Shown here one piece after another: positions 1 through 8,674 of a stretch of 64,000 nt of DNA; the first letter of the stretch is position 1; every line of letters starts with the position of its first letter. The DNA lies in NCBI GenBank assembly GCA_050291725.1, contig JBNKKH010000031.1:17739-81738 (forward strand). The letters are read 5' to 3'. The DNA comes from JAAGZL01 sp050291725 (GTDB taxonomy: Bacteria; Pseudomonadota; Gammaproteobacteria; Chromatiales; Chromatiaceae). The translations under genes and the position numbers were made by a program. A model generated the notes under the pieces. The model saw nothing but the letters and a program-made list of their open reading frames with translations. It was not told the DNA's origin and made no database searches.

Positions 1-1
1 G

Positions 2-172
2 TTCAACCCAGAATTCCACCAGGCCATGAGTACTCAACCCAGGGATGATGTGCCTCCAAACACCGTTATTGCGGTCATGCAGAAGGGTTACACCCTGAAT
101 GGGAGGCTGATTCGACCTGCTATGGTGATGGTTTCGCAGGGAGATGCAGGAAAAATTGATGAACAGGCTTGA
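2..172 (+). CDS. grpE: GrpE nucleotide exchange factor, C-terminal fragment
   Basis: Open from the left edge to a TGA at 170-172, giving 56 residues. It reads FNPEFHQAM, then VIAVMQKGYTLNGRLIRPAMV, which is the conserved C-terminal beta domain of GrpE (family knowledge: the region that contacts DnaK and drives ADP release). The start lies outside the window. It sits 79 bases upstream of dnaK, the usual grpE-dnaK-dnaJ order of gammaproteobacteria. The short alanine-ending tail is normal for the family. Confidence 0.93.
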   Translation, partial: FNPEFHQAMSTQPRDDVPPNTVIAVMQKGYTLNGRLIRPAMVMVSQGDAGKIDEQA

Positions 173-251
173 AAAATAGTCGGTTTTTCCCCATCTGAGG
201 GGTAACCACAAGTTTTAGAGAAAAACACAGTTTTATTGGAGATACCGAACC

Positions 252-2195
252 ATGGGTAAAATTATTGGAATTGATCTGGGTACCACCAACTCCTGCGTAG
301 CAGTTATGGAGGGTGACAAGACCAGAGTGATTGAAAATTCAGAGGGTGATCGCACAACCCCATCTATTATCGCCTACACGGGAGATGGCGAAGTGCTGGT
401 TGGACAGGCTGCAAAAAGGCAAGCGGTAACCAATCCACAGAACACCCTGTTTGCCATCAAGCGTCTGATCGGACGTCGCTTTGACGATGAAGTGGTTCAG
501 CGCGATATAAAGATGGTTCCTTATAATATTGTTAAGGCAGACAATGGCGATGCCTGGGTAGAGGCCAATGGCAAAAAGATGGCTGCCCCTGAGATCTCAG
601 CCAAGATTCTGCAGAAAATGAAGAAGACTGCAGAAGATTATCTAGGTAGTGAGGTAACTGAGGCTGTCATCACTGTTCCCGCATACTTCAATGATTCCCA
701 GCGTCAGGCCACCAAGGATGCTGGACGCATCGCTGGTCTGGATGTAAAGCGTATCATCAACGAGCCTACCGCAGCTGCTCTGGCCTACGGTATGGATAAG
801 AAGCGCGGCGATCAGAAGCTGGCGGTGTTCGATCTGGGTGGAGGTACCTTCGATATATCCATCATCGAGATTGCAGAGATTGATGGTGAACACCAGTTTG
901 AGGTGTTGTCCACCAATGGTGACACCTTCTTGGGCGGCGAAGATTTCGACATGCGCATCATTGACTATCTGGTTGAAGAGTTTAAAAGTGAGCAGGGCTT
1001 CGATCTGCGCAACGACCCGCTGGCGCTGCAACGTCTGAAAGAGGGTGCAGAGAAGGCTAAGATTGAGCTTTCTAATAGCCAGCAGACTGATATCAATTTA
1101 CCGTACATCACTGCTGATGCTTCCGGCCCCAAACATTTAAATATGAAGCTGACCAAGTCTAAATTGGAAAGTCTGGTAGATGAGTTGGTGCAGCGCACTA
1201 TCGACCCTTGTCGTACTGCTCTGAACGATGCTGGCCTCAGTGCTTCTGATATAGATGAGGTGATCTTGGTTGGTGGTCAGACCCGTATGCCTAAGGTTCA
1301 GGAAGTGGTTGAGAAGTTTTTTGGCAAGGCACCACGCAAGGATGTAAATCCTGATGAGGCAGTTGCCATCGGTGCAGCCATCCAGGGCGGCGTTTTGGGT
1401 GGAGAGGTTAAAGATGTACTGCTGTTGGACGTAACCCCTCTATCACTTGGTATCGAGACCTTGGGTGGAGTTATGACCAAGTTGATCGAGAAGAACACCA
1501 CTATCCCGACTAACGCTAGTCAGACATTTTCAACTGCTGACGACAGCCAGACTGCGGTAACTGTGCATGTGTTACAGGGCGAACGCGAACAGGCTGGTGC
1601 TAACAAGTCTCTCGGACGCTTTGATCTGAGTGATATACCACCTGCCCCACGCGGTGTACCGCAGATTGAGGTGAGTTTTGACATCGATGCCAACGGCATC
1701 TTGAATGTTTCTGCTAAGGATAAGGCTACCGGCAAAGAGCAATCTATTGTGATTAAGGCTTCTTCTGGTTTGAGTGACGAAGAGGTTGATCGTATGGTCA
1801 AAGATGCTGAGGCCCACGCTGATGAAGATCGCAAGTTCAATGAACTGGCTCAGGCACGCAACCAAGCTGACAGCATGATCCATGCAATCAAGAAGTCCAT
1901 GGAAGAGATGGGTGAAGATAAGATGGAGCCTGGCGAGAAAGATAGCATTGAGGCCAGTATTAAAGAGCTGGAAGAGGCTATGAAGGGTGATGACAAGGAT
2001 GCCATTGAAGAGAAGACCAAGGCCCTTACCGATGCTTCAGCCAAGATGGCAGAACGTCTATACGCCCAGCAGGCTCCTGAAGGTGGTGCTGCTGGAGCTG
2101 GTGCAGAAGGCGCCGGTGCCGGGGCTGATTCGGCCTCTAAGGACGACGATGTTGTGGATGCTGAATTTGAAGAAGTTAAGGACGATAATAAGTAA
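252..2195 (+). CDS. dnaK: Chaperone protein DnaK (Hsp70)
   Basis: 647 residues, full family length. The N-terminal ATPase begins with GIDLGTTNSCVAVMEG and contains the phosphate loop DLGGGTFD and the adenosine motif ILVGGQTRMP. The substrate-binding domain (DVTPLSLGIETLGG onward) and helical lid follow, and the Gly/Ala-rich tail ends with the DVVDAEFEEVKDDNK motif that binds co-chaperones. A GGAG at 238-241 lies 10 bases before the ATG. It is an ATP-driven cytosolic folding chaperone working with DnaJ and GrpE, which flank it. A strong hairpin follows the stop before dnaJ, so dnaJ may be made at a lower level. Confidence 0.99.
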   Translation: MGKIIGIDLGTTNSCVAVMEGDKTRVIENSEGDRTTPSIIAYTGDGEVLVGQAAKRQAVTNPQNTLFAIKRLIGRRFDDEVVQRDIKMVPYNIVKADNGDAWVEANGKKMAAPEISAKILQKMKKTAEDYLGSEVTEAVITVPAYFNDSQRQATKDAGRIAGLDVKRIINEPTAAALAYGMDKKRGDQKLAVFDLGGGTFDISIIEIAEIDGEHQFEVLSTNGDTFLGGEDFDMRIIDYLVEEFKSEQGFDLRNDPLALQRLKEGAEKAKIELSNSQQTDINLPYITADASGPKHLNMKLTKSKLESLVDELVQRTIDPCRTALNDAGLSASDIDEVILVGGQTRMPKVQEVVEKFFGKAPRKDVNPDEAVAIGAAIQGGVLGGEVKDVLLLDVTPLSLGIETLGGVMTKLIEKNTTIPTNASQTFSTADDSQTAVTVHVLQGEREQAGANKSLGRFDLSDIPPAPRGVPQIEVSFDIDANGILNVSAKDKATGKEQSIVIKASSGLSDEEVDRMVKDAEAHADEDRKFNELAQARNQADSMIHAIKKSMEEMGEDKMEPGEKDSIEASIKELEEAMKGDDKDAIEEKTKALTDASAKMAERLYAQQAPEGGAAGAGAEGAGAGADSASKDDDVVDAEFEEVKDDNK

Positions 2196-2218
2196 GCAGT
2201 TCGGTAGTGTGTTGTCCT

Positions 2219-2251
2219 AAAACGTGCGGGTGCTGTGCGCCCGCGCGTTTT
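2219..2251 (+). terminator. Hairpin between dnaK and dnaJ (attenuator or terminator)
   Basis: A 12-bp stem (left arm 2219-2230, right arm 2240-2251, one G-T pair) closes a 9-base loop and is followed by GCCTTTTCT. The stem is GC-rich with an A-tract on the left and a T-tract on the right, the form of an intrinsic terminator. It lies inside a chaperone operon, so partial termination or 3'-end protection of dnaK mRNA is more likely than full arrest (inference). Confidence 0.75.
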
Positions 2252-2300
2252 GCCTTTTCTACGGACGATGATTAAGAGTTGAAGTGCTGGAACAATAAAC

Positions 2301-3449
2301 ATGTCTAAACGCGACTATTACGAAGTACTAGGTGTAAGCAAGAATGCTAGCGAAGATGAGCTGAAGAAGTCTTATCGTCGCTTGGCTATGAAGTTTCATC
2401 CGGATAGAAATACCGGTGATAAGGCCAAAGAAGCGGAAGAGAAATTCAAAGAGGCTAAAGAGGCCTATGAGGTTTTATCTGATGCGCAAAAGCGTGCAGC
2501 CTATGACCAGTTCGGCCACGCCGGAGTAGATCAATCCATGGGTGGTGGTCCAGGGGCAGCTGGCTTCGGTGGTGGTAGTTTCAGCGATATCTTCGGAGAT
2601 GTGTTTGGAGATATCTTTGGAGGAGGAGGTCGGCCAGGCGGTGGTCATAGAGCCAATCGTGGTTCAGATCTGCGCTATAACTTACAAATATCGCTGGAGG
2701 ACGCTGTAGCTGGTACCACAGTCAAGATTCGCGTGCCCACCATGGTGAAGTGTAAGGCTTGTAACGGCTCTGGCGCCAAAAAGGGTTCTACCCCCAAGGG
2801 TTGTACCACCTGTGGCGGGCATGGTCAGGTAAGGATGCAGCAGGGATTTTTCTCGGTACAACAGACCTGTCCCACCTGTCACGGCAAAGGTACAATCATT
2901 GATGATCCATGCAGTGTCTGTCATGGTCAGGGTAAGGTGCAGGAGCACAAGACTCTATCTGTGAAGGTTCCGGCTGGAGTAGATAACGGCGATCGCATTC
3001 GCTTAGCCGGTGAAGGCGAAGCGGGAGAGATGGGCGGTCCAGCGGGCGATCTCTATGTGCAGGTAATGGTTCAAGAGCACGATATCTTCACTCGAGAAGA
3101 GGAGCACTTGTTTTGTGAAGTGCCAATTAGCTTTACCACTGCGGCACTAGGGGGAGAGCTTGAGGTACCCACCCTTACTGGTAAGGTGAAGCTTAAAATA
3201 CCGGCTGGAACTCAGACCGGTAAGATGTTCCGCATGCGCGGCAAGGGTGTAACACCTGTGCGGGGTGGAGCGGTAGGTGATCTGATATGCCGAGTATTGG
3301 TAGAGACACCGGTTAATCTCACAGACAAACAGAAAGATCTGATTCGCGAACTGGATGAGTCCATGCAGGAGGGCGGTAAAAAACATAGTCCGCAATCCTC
3401 AAGTTGGGTGGATGGAGTAAAGAGTTTCTTTGAAGGTATGGGGTTTTAA
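2301..3449 (+). CDS. dnaJ: Chaperone protein DnaJ (Hsp40)
   Basis: 382 residues. The J domain occupies residues 1-70 with the HPD motif at 33-35 that triggers DnaK ATP hydrolysis. A Gly/Phe-rich linker follows (about 75-120). Four zinc-binding repeats CxxCxGxG (CKACNGSG, CTTCGGHG, CPTCHGKG, CSVCHGQG) lie at about 150-215, and the two C-terminal beta-barrel substrate domains complete the type I architecture. It delivers unfolded proteins to DnaK. No strong Shine-Dalgarno is visible; AGTGCTGGAA precedes the ATG. It lies directly downstream of dnaK. Confidence 0.98.
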   Translation: MSKRDYYEVLGVSKNASEDELKKSYRRLAMKFHPDRNTGDKAKEAEEKFKEAKEAYEVLSDAQKRAAYDQFGHAGVDQSMGGGPGAAGFGGGSFSDIFGDVFGDIFGGGGRPGGGHRANRGSDLRYNLQISLEDAVAGTTVKIRVPTMVKCKACNGSGAKKGSTPKGCTTCGGHGQVRMQQGFFSVQQTCPTCHGKGTIIDDPCSVCHGQGKVQEHKTLSVKVPAGVDNGDRIRLAGEGEAGEMGGPAGDLYVQVMVQEHDIFTREEEHLFCEVPISFTTAALGGELEVPTLTGKVKLKIPAGTQTGKMFRMRGKGVTPVRGGAVGDLICRVLVETPVNLTDKQKDLIRELDESMQEGGKKHSPQSSSWVDGVKSFFEGMGF

Positions 3450-3482
3450 CAGGGCCGCATAGTACAGCTTCTGGTTAGATGT

Positions 3483-3506
3483 TGTAGGAGTCCGCCCCTG
3501 CGGGCG
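3483..3506 (+). repeat. REP-like palindromic element, copy 1
   Basis: TGTAGGAG at 3483-3490 is followed by a small hairpin CGCCC (3493-3497) / GGGCG (3502-3506). The same arrangement, TGTAGGAG then CGCCC/GGGCG, recurs at 50861-50885. A 5' GTAG tetranucleotide plus a short palindrome just after a stop codon is the layout of REP elements mobilised by RAYT transposases (family knowledge). Only two copies are in the window. Confidence 0.6.
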
Positions 3507-3537
3507 ATTCATACTAGATAAAAATTGGGTGTTAAAC

Positions 3538-4341
3538 ATGACAAAAATAGCAATTGTAGGCGCAGCTGGTCGTATGGGGCGTAACCTGATCCAAGCAGTT
3601 TTTGATGCTGAGGATAAAGAGCTGGGTGCCGCTATAGAACGCCCAGAGTCCAGCCTTATCGGTTCAGATGCTGGAGAGCTAGCTGGCGTTGGTAAGCTTG
3701 GTGTTGCTCTGGTGGATAACTTGGAGCAGGTTCTGGACGATTTCGATGTTTTGATCGACTTTACTGCTCCTGTTGCTACCATGCAGCATGTTGCTATTTG
3801 TCGTAAGGCTGGCAAGGCCATAGTCATCGGCACTACCGGGCTAAGTGAAGATGATAAGAAACAACTGCAAGAGGCCTCTGTCGATATCGGTATCATGTTT
3901 GCTCCTAACATGAGTGTGGGAGTGAATCTCTGTTTTAAGCTACTGGATATGGCTGCCAAGGTGCTGGGTGACGATGTGGATATTGAGATAATTGAGGCGC
4001 ACCACAGTCAAAAAGTGGATGCGCCATCCGGTACCGCCCTGAGGATGGGAGAGGTGGTTGCCGACGCCCTGGGACGTGACTTGTCAGAATGTGCCGTTTA
4101 CGGCCGCGAAGGCATCACCGGAGAGCGTGACAGAAAAACTATAGGTTTTGAGACCATCCGCGCTGGCGATATTGTTGGAGAACACACGGTGATGTTCGCC
4201 GCCATGGGGGAGAGGGTAGAGATAACCCATAAGGCCTCTAGTCGCATGAACTTTGCTAATGGCGCTGTACGTGCTGCTGGCTGGATTATGGAGAGAGACA
4301 AGGGGTTGTACGATATGCAGGATGTGTTGGGCTTGCGCTGA
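3538..4341 (+). CDS. dapB: 4-hydroxy-tetrahydrodipicolinate reductase
   Basis: 267 residues from the ATG at 3538; an in-frame GTG at 3529 is possible, but homologues begin just before the nucleotide-binding motif, here KIAIVGAAGRMGRNL. The catalytic signature EAHHSQKVDAPSGTA is present, with the catalytic His pair and the Lys and Ser/Gly/Thr substrate contacts. The enzyme reduces hydroxytetrahydrodipicolinate with NAD(P)H in the lysine and diaminopimelate pathway (cytosol). It follows dnaJ as in many gammaproteobacteria, but the usual carA-carB neighbour is absent downstream. Confidence 0.97.
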   Translation: MTKIAIVGAAGRMGRNLIQAVFDAEDKELGAAIERPESSLIGSDAGELAGVGKLGVALVDNLEQVLDDFDVLIDFTAPVATMQHVAICRKAGKAIVIGTTGLSEDDKKQLQEASVDIGIMFAPNMSVGVNLCFKLLDMAAKVLGDDVDIEIIEAHHSQKVDAPSGTALRMGEVVADALGRDLSECAVYGREGITGERDRKTIGFETIRAGDIVGEHTVMFAAMGERVEITHKASSRMNFANGAVRAAGWIMERDKGLYDMQDVLGLR

Positions 4342-4440
4342 GTTGCAGCTTAAATTTCAACAATAAGCTAAAACCAGAACAAAGATAGCTAACGGTTCTG
4401 CCGGTCGCATTTTTGTTAGGTGAACAGAGATCATGGATAG

Positions 4441-4674
4441 GAGGTAGGGAATCAGTTTTCCCAACTGCTGGAGATGGTGTTTGATATCGCACCTAACTTT
4501 CGCATCTATTGCGATGATTTTATCGTGCCTTCCGAAATCCATACCAATGTGGATAAACAACAGCTACAGACAAAATTCTAAGCTATGTCTGGTTTAGACA
4601 TGGAATTCCACATGCTGTGTCATGATCTACACAATCAGGTTCAGCGTCACTCGTTAATCCAGAAGCTACAATAA
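4441..4674 (+). pseudogene. Unidentified degraded coding remnant
   Basis: One reading frame stays protein-like from 4441 to a TAA at 4672-4674, interrupted by TAG at 4438-4440 and TAA at 4579-4581. The first piece contains QFSQLLEMVFDIAPNFRIYC and FIVPSEIHTNVDKQQLQ; the second begins MSGLDMEFHMLCHDLHNQVQ. The frame further upstream, back to the dapB stop, is full of stops. I do not recognise the family. The residue composition looks like real protein, so I infer a decayed gene, but chance open frame is possible. Confidence 0.4.
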
Positions 4675-4692
4675 GAGATAGGTTATAAAACA

Positions 4693-4729
4693 CCATTTTC
4701 TCTAAAATGGCTTGTACCTCCTGTACAAG
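4693..4729. other. Two abutting perfect hairpins
   Basis: CCATTTT (4693-4699) pairs with AAAATGG (4704-4710) across a 4-base loop. Immediately after it, CTTGTAC (4711-4717) pairs with GTACAAG (4723-4729) across a 5-base loop. The pair sits in an otherwise AT-rich gap between dapB and the periplasmic binding protein gene. It could be an operator, an RNA structure or a mobile-element scar. No gene function can be assigned. The rest of the 4675-4890 gap shows nothing else clear. Confidence 0.5.
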
Positions 4730-4890
4730 AATAATTCAATGTATCCCACATGCTAATTGACCAGCTTTGAGAATATTTCAGGTTATTTTCTATATTTTAA
4801 GCGGGTTAATTTAGTATTTTCTGATTTTGTCGCTATTGTTAGAAGGGGGGGTTGAAGTTACTAAGGATTGGTAAATAAATGGAGGTACTA

Positions 4891-5856
4891 ATGGATAAGA
4901 CAATAAATACATTGCTAATTAAATGTACATTCCTGGTGTTGATTTCCATATCTACCCAATTGCACGCTAGTAAATGCTTGTTTATCTCTTCCTATCATAC
5001 AGGGTACGCCTGGTCTGATGGAGTTGAGCGAGGCTTGAGAGAAACCATTCAAGGGAAGTGTGAACTCAAACAGTTCAACATGGACACTAAGAGAAACAAG
5101 AAAGAGGAAGAAAAAAGAAGAGCAGCACTTAAGGCAAAAGAGTTGATCGAGTCGTGGAAACCGGATGTGGTAATCACAGCTGATGACAATGCGGCTAAGT
5201 ATTTGCTCCAGCCTTATTTCAGAGAGCATGAAATACCTTTTGTATTTTGCGGTATAAATTGGAATGTAGACGAATACGGCTTTCCATATAGTAATACAAC
5301 AGGCATGGTTGAAGTCGCACCTATTGATGCTCTGTTTGCAAAAGCCAAGGCCATTCTGGGTTCTCCCAAAAGAGCTGTATACATTGGTGCCAATACTCTA
5401 ACTGAACAAAAGAATCTAAAGCGATTTCAACAGGCAGCACAAAAACATGACATCACTCTGGATTATCGTTTGGTAAATAGTAGGCAAGAGTGGATAGATG
5501 CTTACCGCAGTGCGCAGAAATTGGATTTTGTTCTAGTTGGCAGCTATTCTGGTATTGATGACTGGAATGAAAAAGCGGTAGTGGACTTCGTAAAGTCATC
5601 AACCCAAAAGCTCTCACTAACCAACCATGGGTGGATGATGCCCTATACAATTCTGGGACTGGTGAAAGTACCTGAGGAGCATGGAGAGTGGGCTGCGCTT
5701 GCAGCCTTAGAGATTCTGCGAGGAACAAAGCCCAGCGATATCCCCATAGTTTCAAATCGCAGATGGGAAATTTTACTCAACAGTGTTGTTTTGCAACAGA
5801 GCGGTATAGAGATAAATGAATCCCTGCTAAGGAAGGCGAAAAAAGTTAGCTTATGA
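4891..5856 (+). CDS. Periplasmic substrate-binding protein (ABC sugar-type, PF04392-like)
   Basis: 321 residues. I chose ATG 4891 because a perfect GGAGGT (4881-4886) sits 4 bases upstream; an earlier in-frame ATG (4879) overlaps that ribosome site. A signal peptide (KCTFLVLISISTQLHA, cut near residue 26) predicts periplasmic location. The body has two alternating lobes typical of the ABC substrate-binding family PF04392 (KPDVVITADDNAAKYL, FVFCGINWN, LDFVLVGSYSG). No permease or ATPase gene is nearby. Its stop overlaps the start of the next gene by 4 bases, so it is probably a ligand-sensing partner of that CHASE-GGDEF-EAL protein rather than an importer (inference). Ligand unknown. Confidence 0.82.
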   Translation: MDKTINTLLIKCTFLVLISISTQLHASKCLFISSYHTGYAWSDGVERGLRETIQGKCELKQFNMDTKRNKKEEEKRRAALKAKELIESWKPDVVITADDNAAKYLLQPYFREHEIPFVFCGINWNVDEYGFPYSNTTGMVEVAPIDALFAKAKAILGSPKRAVYIGANTLTEQKNLKRFQQAAQKHDITLDYRLVNSRQEWIDAYRSAQKLDFVLVGSYSGIDDWNEKAVVDFVKSSTQKLSLTNHGWMMPYTILGLVKVPEEHGEWAALAALEILRGTKPSDIPIVSNRRWEILLNSVVLQQSGIEINESLLRKAKKVSL

Positions 5857-8609
5857 AACATCATAGATACTCCAACGACATATTTTACGGCTATCGATTA
5901 ACCGTTTTATGGCTGTTTGTCATACTCTATTTAGTGATCGCTCTGGCGCTGTCGATTGGGTATGAACTAAGAACTCTAGATAGTCAGCATAAAGATAGAA
6001 GTGGAATTATCCATCGCAACATAGTGCGAAGAGTTGCCAGCTTAGAAACAGTGCTGACATCCATAGTAGGACTGCGCCACGCAAGTGATACAGTAAGTTA
6101 CGCAGAGTTGTCATCATTCTCGCAAGATATGCTCAAGGCATATCCTTATATTACAGCAATAATACATCTGCCGCGTGTTGAGCAAGAGAAGAGATCAGAG
6201 TTCGAAGCTGAGATGCATAAGCAGGGGTTTATCAGTTTTAAAATGGAAAAAAATGCCGACTATTCTGGCAAAGGTCCGCAGCCTCCCAGTTACCATCTTC
6301 CAGTAAGTTTTATTGAACCCATGAATCCGCATAGTGCTCGATTATTAGGTTATGATTTGACTGCAACTCAAGAGTTTTACCGTGCTGTTTCTGGCTCAGT
6401 ACAGAGTGGAAAAATCATAGCTTTGGGTCCTGTTAAGGCAGCAAGTTTAAGCGAAGATACATATTTTGTTATGAAACCTGTCTATCAGGGGCGCTATCCA
6501 CCGGAGAAAGGGGAGGATCGCTTATCCATGTTTGATGGGATGGCCGTGTTGGTTGTTGAACCAAAGCAGTTGGTTAAGGGGCTCTCTGGCCTTGAAAGCC
6601 AGCTCAATATCTCTCTCGCTCCATCGCTATCTATTACTGAAGAACCTAAATCGGGGCGGTCGCTCGACCTCAGCACCTTGCGATATTCGCGTAAGGTAGA
6701 TGTATATGGGGCTAGTTTTAATTTATCAATAGATCAGCGTTTGACAGTTGAAATGATAAATTGGAAAAACCTACTGGTTATTTGGATTTTGTCTATATTC
6801 ACCCTGCTACTGGTTATCAGTGTTTATCGTAATAAGCGTATAGGAAAGCTGCGGGAGGCAGAAGCAGATGCAGCAATTGCTGCAGAAGAGGAGAGGTTTT
6901 CACATGTTATCCAAACTGCATTTGATGCGGTAATAATCTCTGACGAGAATCGTGCAATATTAAGCTGGAACAGACAAGCAAAAGATCTGTTTGGCTACAA
7001 ACAAGAAGAGGTGCTTGGGCGTGACCTTTTTCAGGTGATACTAACCCCTGGTTCAATGCCTGAATTAGATGATTCCCTAGTACCAATTATTCAGGAGTAC
7101 AGTGAGCGCCCAAAGGGCGTACGTTTAGAGTTAGAGGGAAAAGATAAAAACAACAGGATCTTTCCCTTGGTCTTAGCCATCTCCTGTTCCAGGATAGGCG
7201 AGTTATTTACCATCAGTGTATTCGCCCGGGATATTACCGAAAGGAAAAAAATGGACGAAAGGATTCACATGCTGGCATACCATGATTCTTTGACTCAACT
7301 ACCAAATAGGCAAGCCTTTAAGGAACGCGTTTGGCAGGCAATCAGCTTGGCTCTGGAGCAAAATAGCATAGGCTCTGTGCTGTATATAGATTTGGATGAG
7401 TTTAAACGCATTAATGACACCTTAGGCCACGACTTGGGCGACATGCTCCTGGTGCAGGTTACTCGACGTTTGGAGTCGCACATTCGTAGTAATGATACTC
7501 TGTTTCGCAGTAGTGATTACAAGGAAGATGGTGAAGATGCATTTAGCGTTGCCCGACTTGGTGGTGACGAATTTACAGTTCTACTTGAGAATATTCATGA
7601 GCCGGAAACGGCTGGTGATGTTGCCAGCAGAATAAAAGATGCTATAGCAGGTTTGTATAACGTAGGAGGGTATGAGGTTCACATTACACCGAGTATAGGA
7701 ATAGCAATATTTCCACAAGATGGAAGCAATGTGGATGAATTACTAAAGAATGCAGATACAGCTATGTATCATGCAAAGAGGTTAGGTAAAAATAATTGTC
7801 AGTTCTACTCAGAGGATATGAATGTTCAAGCGGCAACCCGTTTGAAGCTGGAGGGTAAGCTACGAACTGCTCTGCTCTCTGAAGAGTTTTCCCTCTACTA
7901 CCAACCTCAAATTGATCTCAAAACTAATGAGATTGTTTCTGCAGAAGCTTTGCTCCGTTGGATTCATCCAGAGTTAGGCATGGTTTCCCCGGCTGAGTTT
8001 ATTCCAATTGCTGAAGAGACTGGAATGATTTTGGAGTTGGGGGAATGGGTTCTAAATCAGGCCTGCAAGCAGGCTAAGGCTTGGCAGGATGCTGGTTTAA
8101 AGCCGATTCGAATTGCTGTGAATCTAAGTAGCATACAGTTTACGCAAAAAGATTTAGCAGCTACAGTTTCACATGCTCTTGAGGATAATGAACTTGATTC
8201 TAGGTATCTGGAGTTAGAGATTACTGAGAGCATTATTATGCGCAATATACACGACACCATCTCTACCCTCAGTAGTTTCAAGGAGATGGGAATAGAGATA
8301 TCTGTTGATGATTTTGGTACTGGATATTCATCACTCAGCTATCTCAAGCGCTTGCCGCTAGACACCATTAAGATCGATCGTGCATTTATTAAAGATATTC
8401 CACATAGCGAAGATGATATGACCATAACATCTGCAATTATCGCGTTAGCAAAAAACTTGGGTCTTGCTATTGTTGCAGAGGGGGTCGAGTCCAATTACCA
8501 ATTAGATTTTCTAAAACGACATGAATGCGAAAAGGCTCAGGGTTTTCTAATTAGTAGGCCACTGCCTGTTAAGCAAATGGGTGACATTCTGCAATGCAAC
8601 AAAATATAG
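5853..8609 (+). CDS. CHASE-PAS-GGDEF-EAL membrane c-di-GMP enzyme
   Basis: 918 residues, start ATG overlapping the previous stop (ATGA). Order: membrane helix about 17-37; periplasmic CHASE domain about 75-240; second helix about 307-325; PAS about 345-460; GGDEF with the motif at 570-574 preceded by RL; EAL with motif at 698-700. The EAL domain keeps NLSSIQF, ELEITES, DDFGTGYSSLSYLK and EGVES, so phosphodiesterase activity is expected. GGDEF is intact but the inhibitory RxxD site five residues upstream is replaced by EDAF. The GGDEF domain carries an insertion (SDYKEDGEDAFS). It makes or degrades cyclic di-GMP in response to periplasmic and PAS signals. Confidence 0.93.
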   Translation: MKHHRYSNDIFYGYRLTVLWLFVILYLVIALALSIGYELRTLDSQHKDRSGIIHRNIVRRVASLETVLTSIVGLRHASDTVSYAELSSFSQDMLKAYPYITAIIHLPRVEQEKRSEFEAEMHKQGFISFKMEKNADYSGKGPQPPSYHLPVSFIEPMNPHSARLLGYDLTATQEFYRAVSGSVQSGKIIALGPVKAASLSEDTYFVMKPVYQGRYPPEKGEDRLSMFDGMAVLVVEPKQLVKGLSGLESQLNISLAPSLSITEEPKSGRSLDLSTLRYSRKVDVYGASFNLSIDQRLTVEMINWKNLLVIWILSIFTLLLVISVYRNKRIGKLREAEADAAIAAEEERFSHVIQTAFDAVIISDENRAILSWNRQAKDLFGYKQEEVLGRDLFQVILTPGSMPELDDSLVPIIQEYSERPKGVRLELEGKDKNNRIFPLVLAISCSRIGELFTISVFARDITERKKMDERIHMLAYHDSLTQLPNRQAFKERVWQAISLALEQNSIGSVLYIDLDEFKRINDTLGHDLGDMLLVQVTRRLESHIRSNDTLFRSSDYKEDGEDAFSVARLGGDEFTVLLENIHEPETAGDVASRIKDAIAGLYNVGGYEVHITPSIGIAIFPQDGSNVDELLKNADTAMYHAKRLGKNNCQFYSEDMNVQAATRLKLEGKLRTALLSEEFSLYYQPQIDLKTNEIVSAEALLRWIHPELGMVSPAEFIPIAEETGMILELGEWVLNQACKQAKAWQDAGLKPIRIAVNLSSIQFTQKDLAATVSHALEDNELDSRYLELEITESIIMRNIHDTISTLSSFKEMGIEISVDDFGTGYSSLSYLKRLPLDTIKIDRAFIKDIPHSEDDMTITSAIIALAKNLGLAIVAEGVESNYQLDFLKRHECEKAQGFLISRPLPVKQMGDILQCNKI

Positions 8610-8674
8610 AATTGATGCTGGCATAGGATTTGCAAAATATTGGCCGAAGAAACTGTTTTAGTTGAGGTCAATAT

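Noticed and set aside
1850..2302. 150-codon minus-strand frame opposite the end of dnaK
   Set aside because: Low-complexity Ala/Pro/Ser shadow of the dnaK tail; runs over the terminator.
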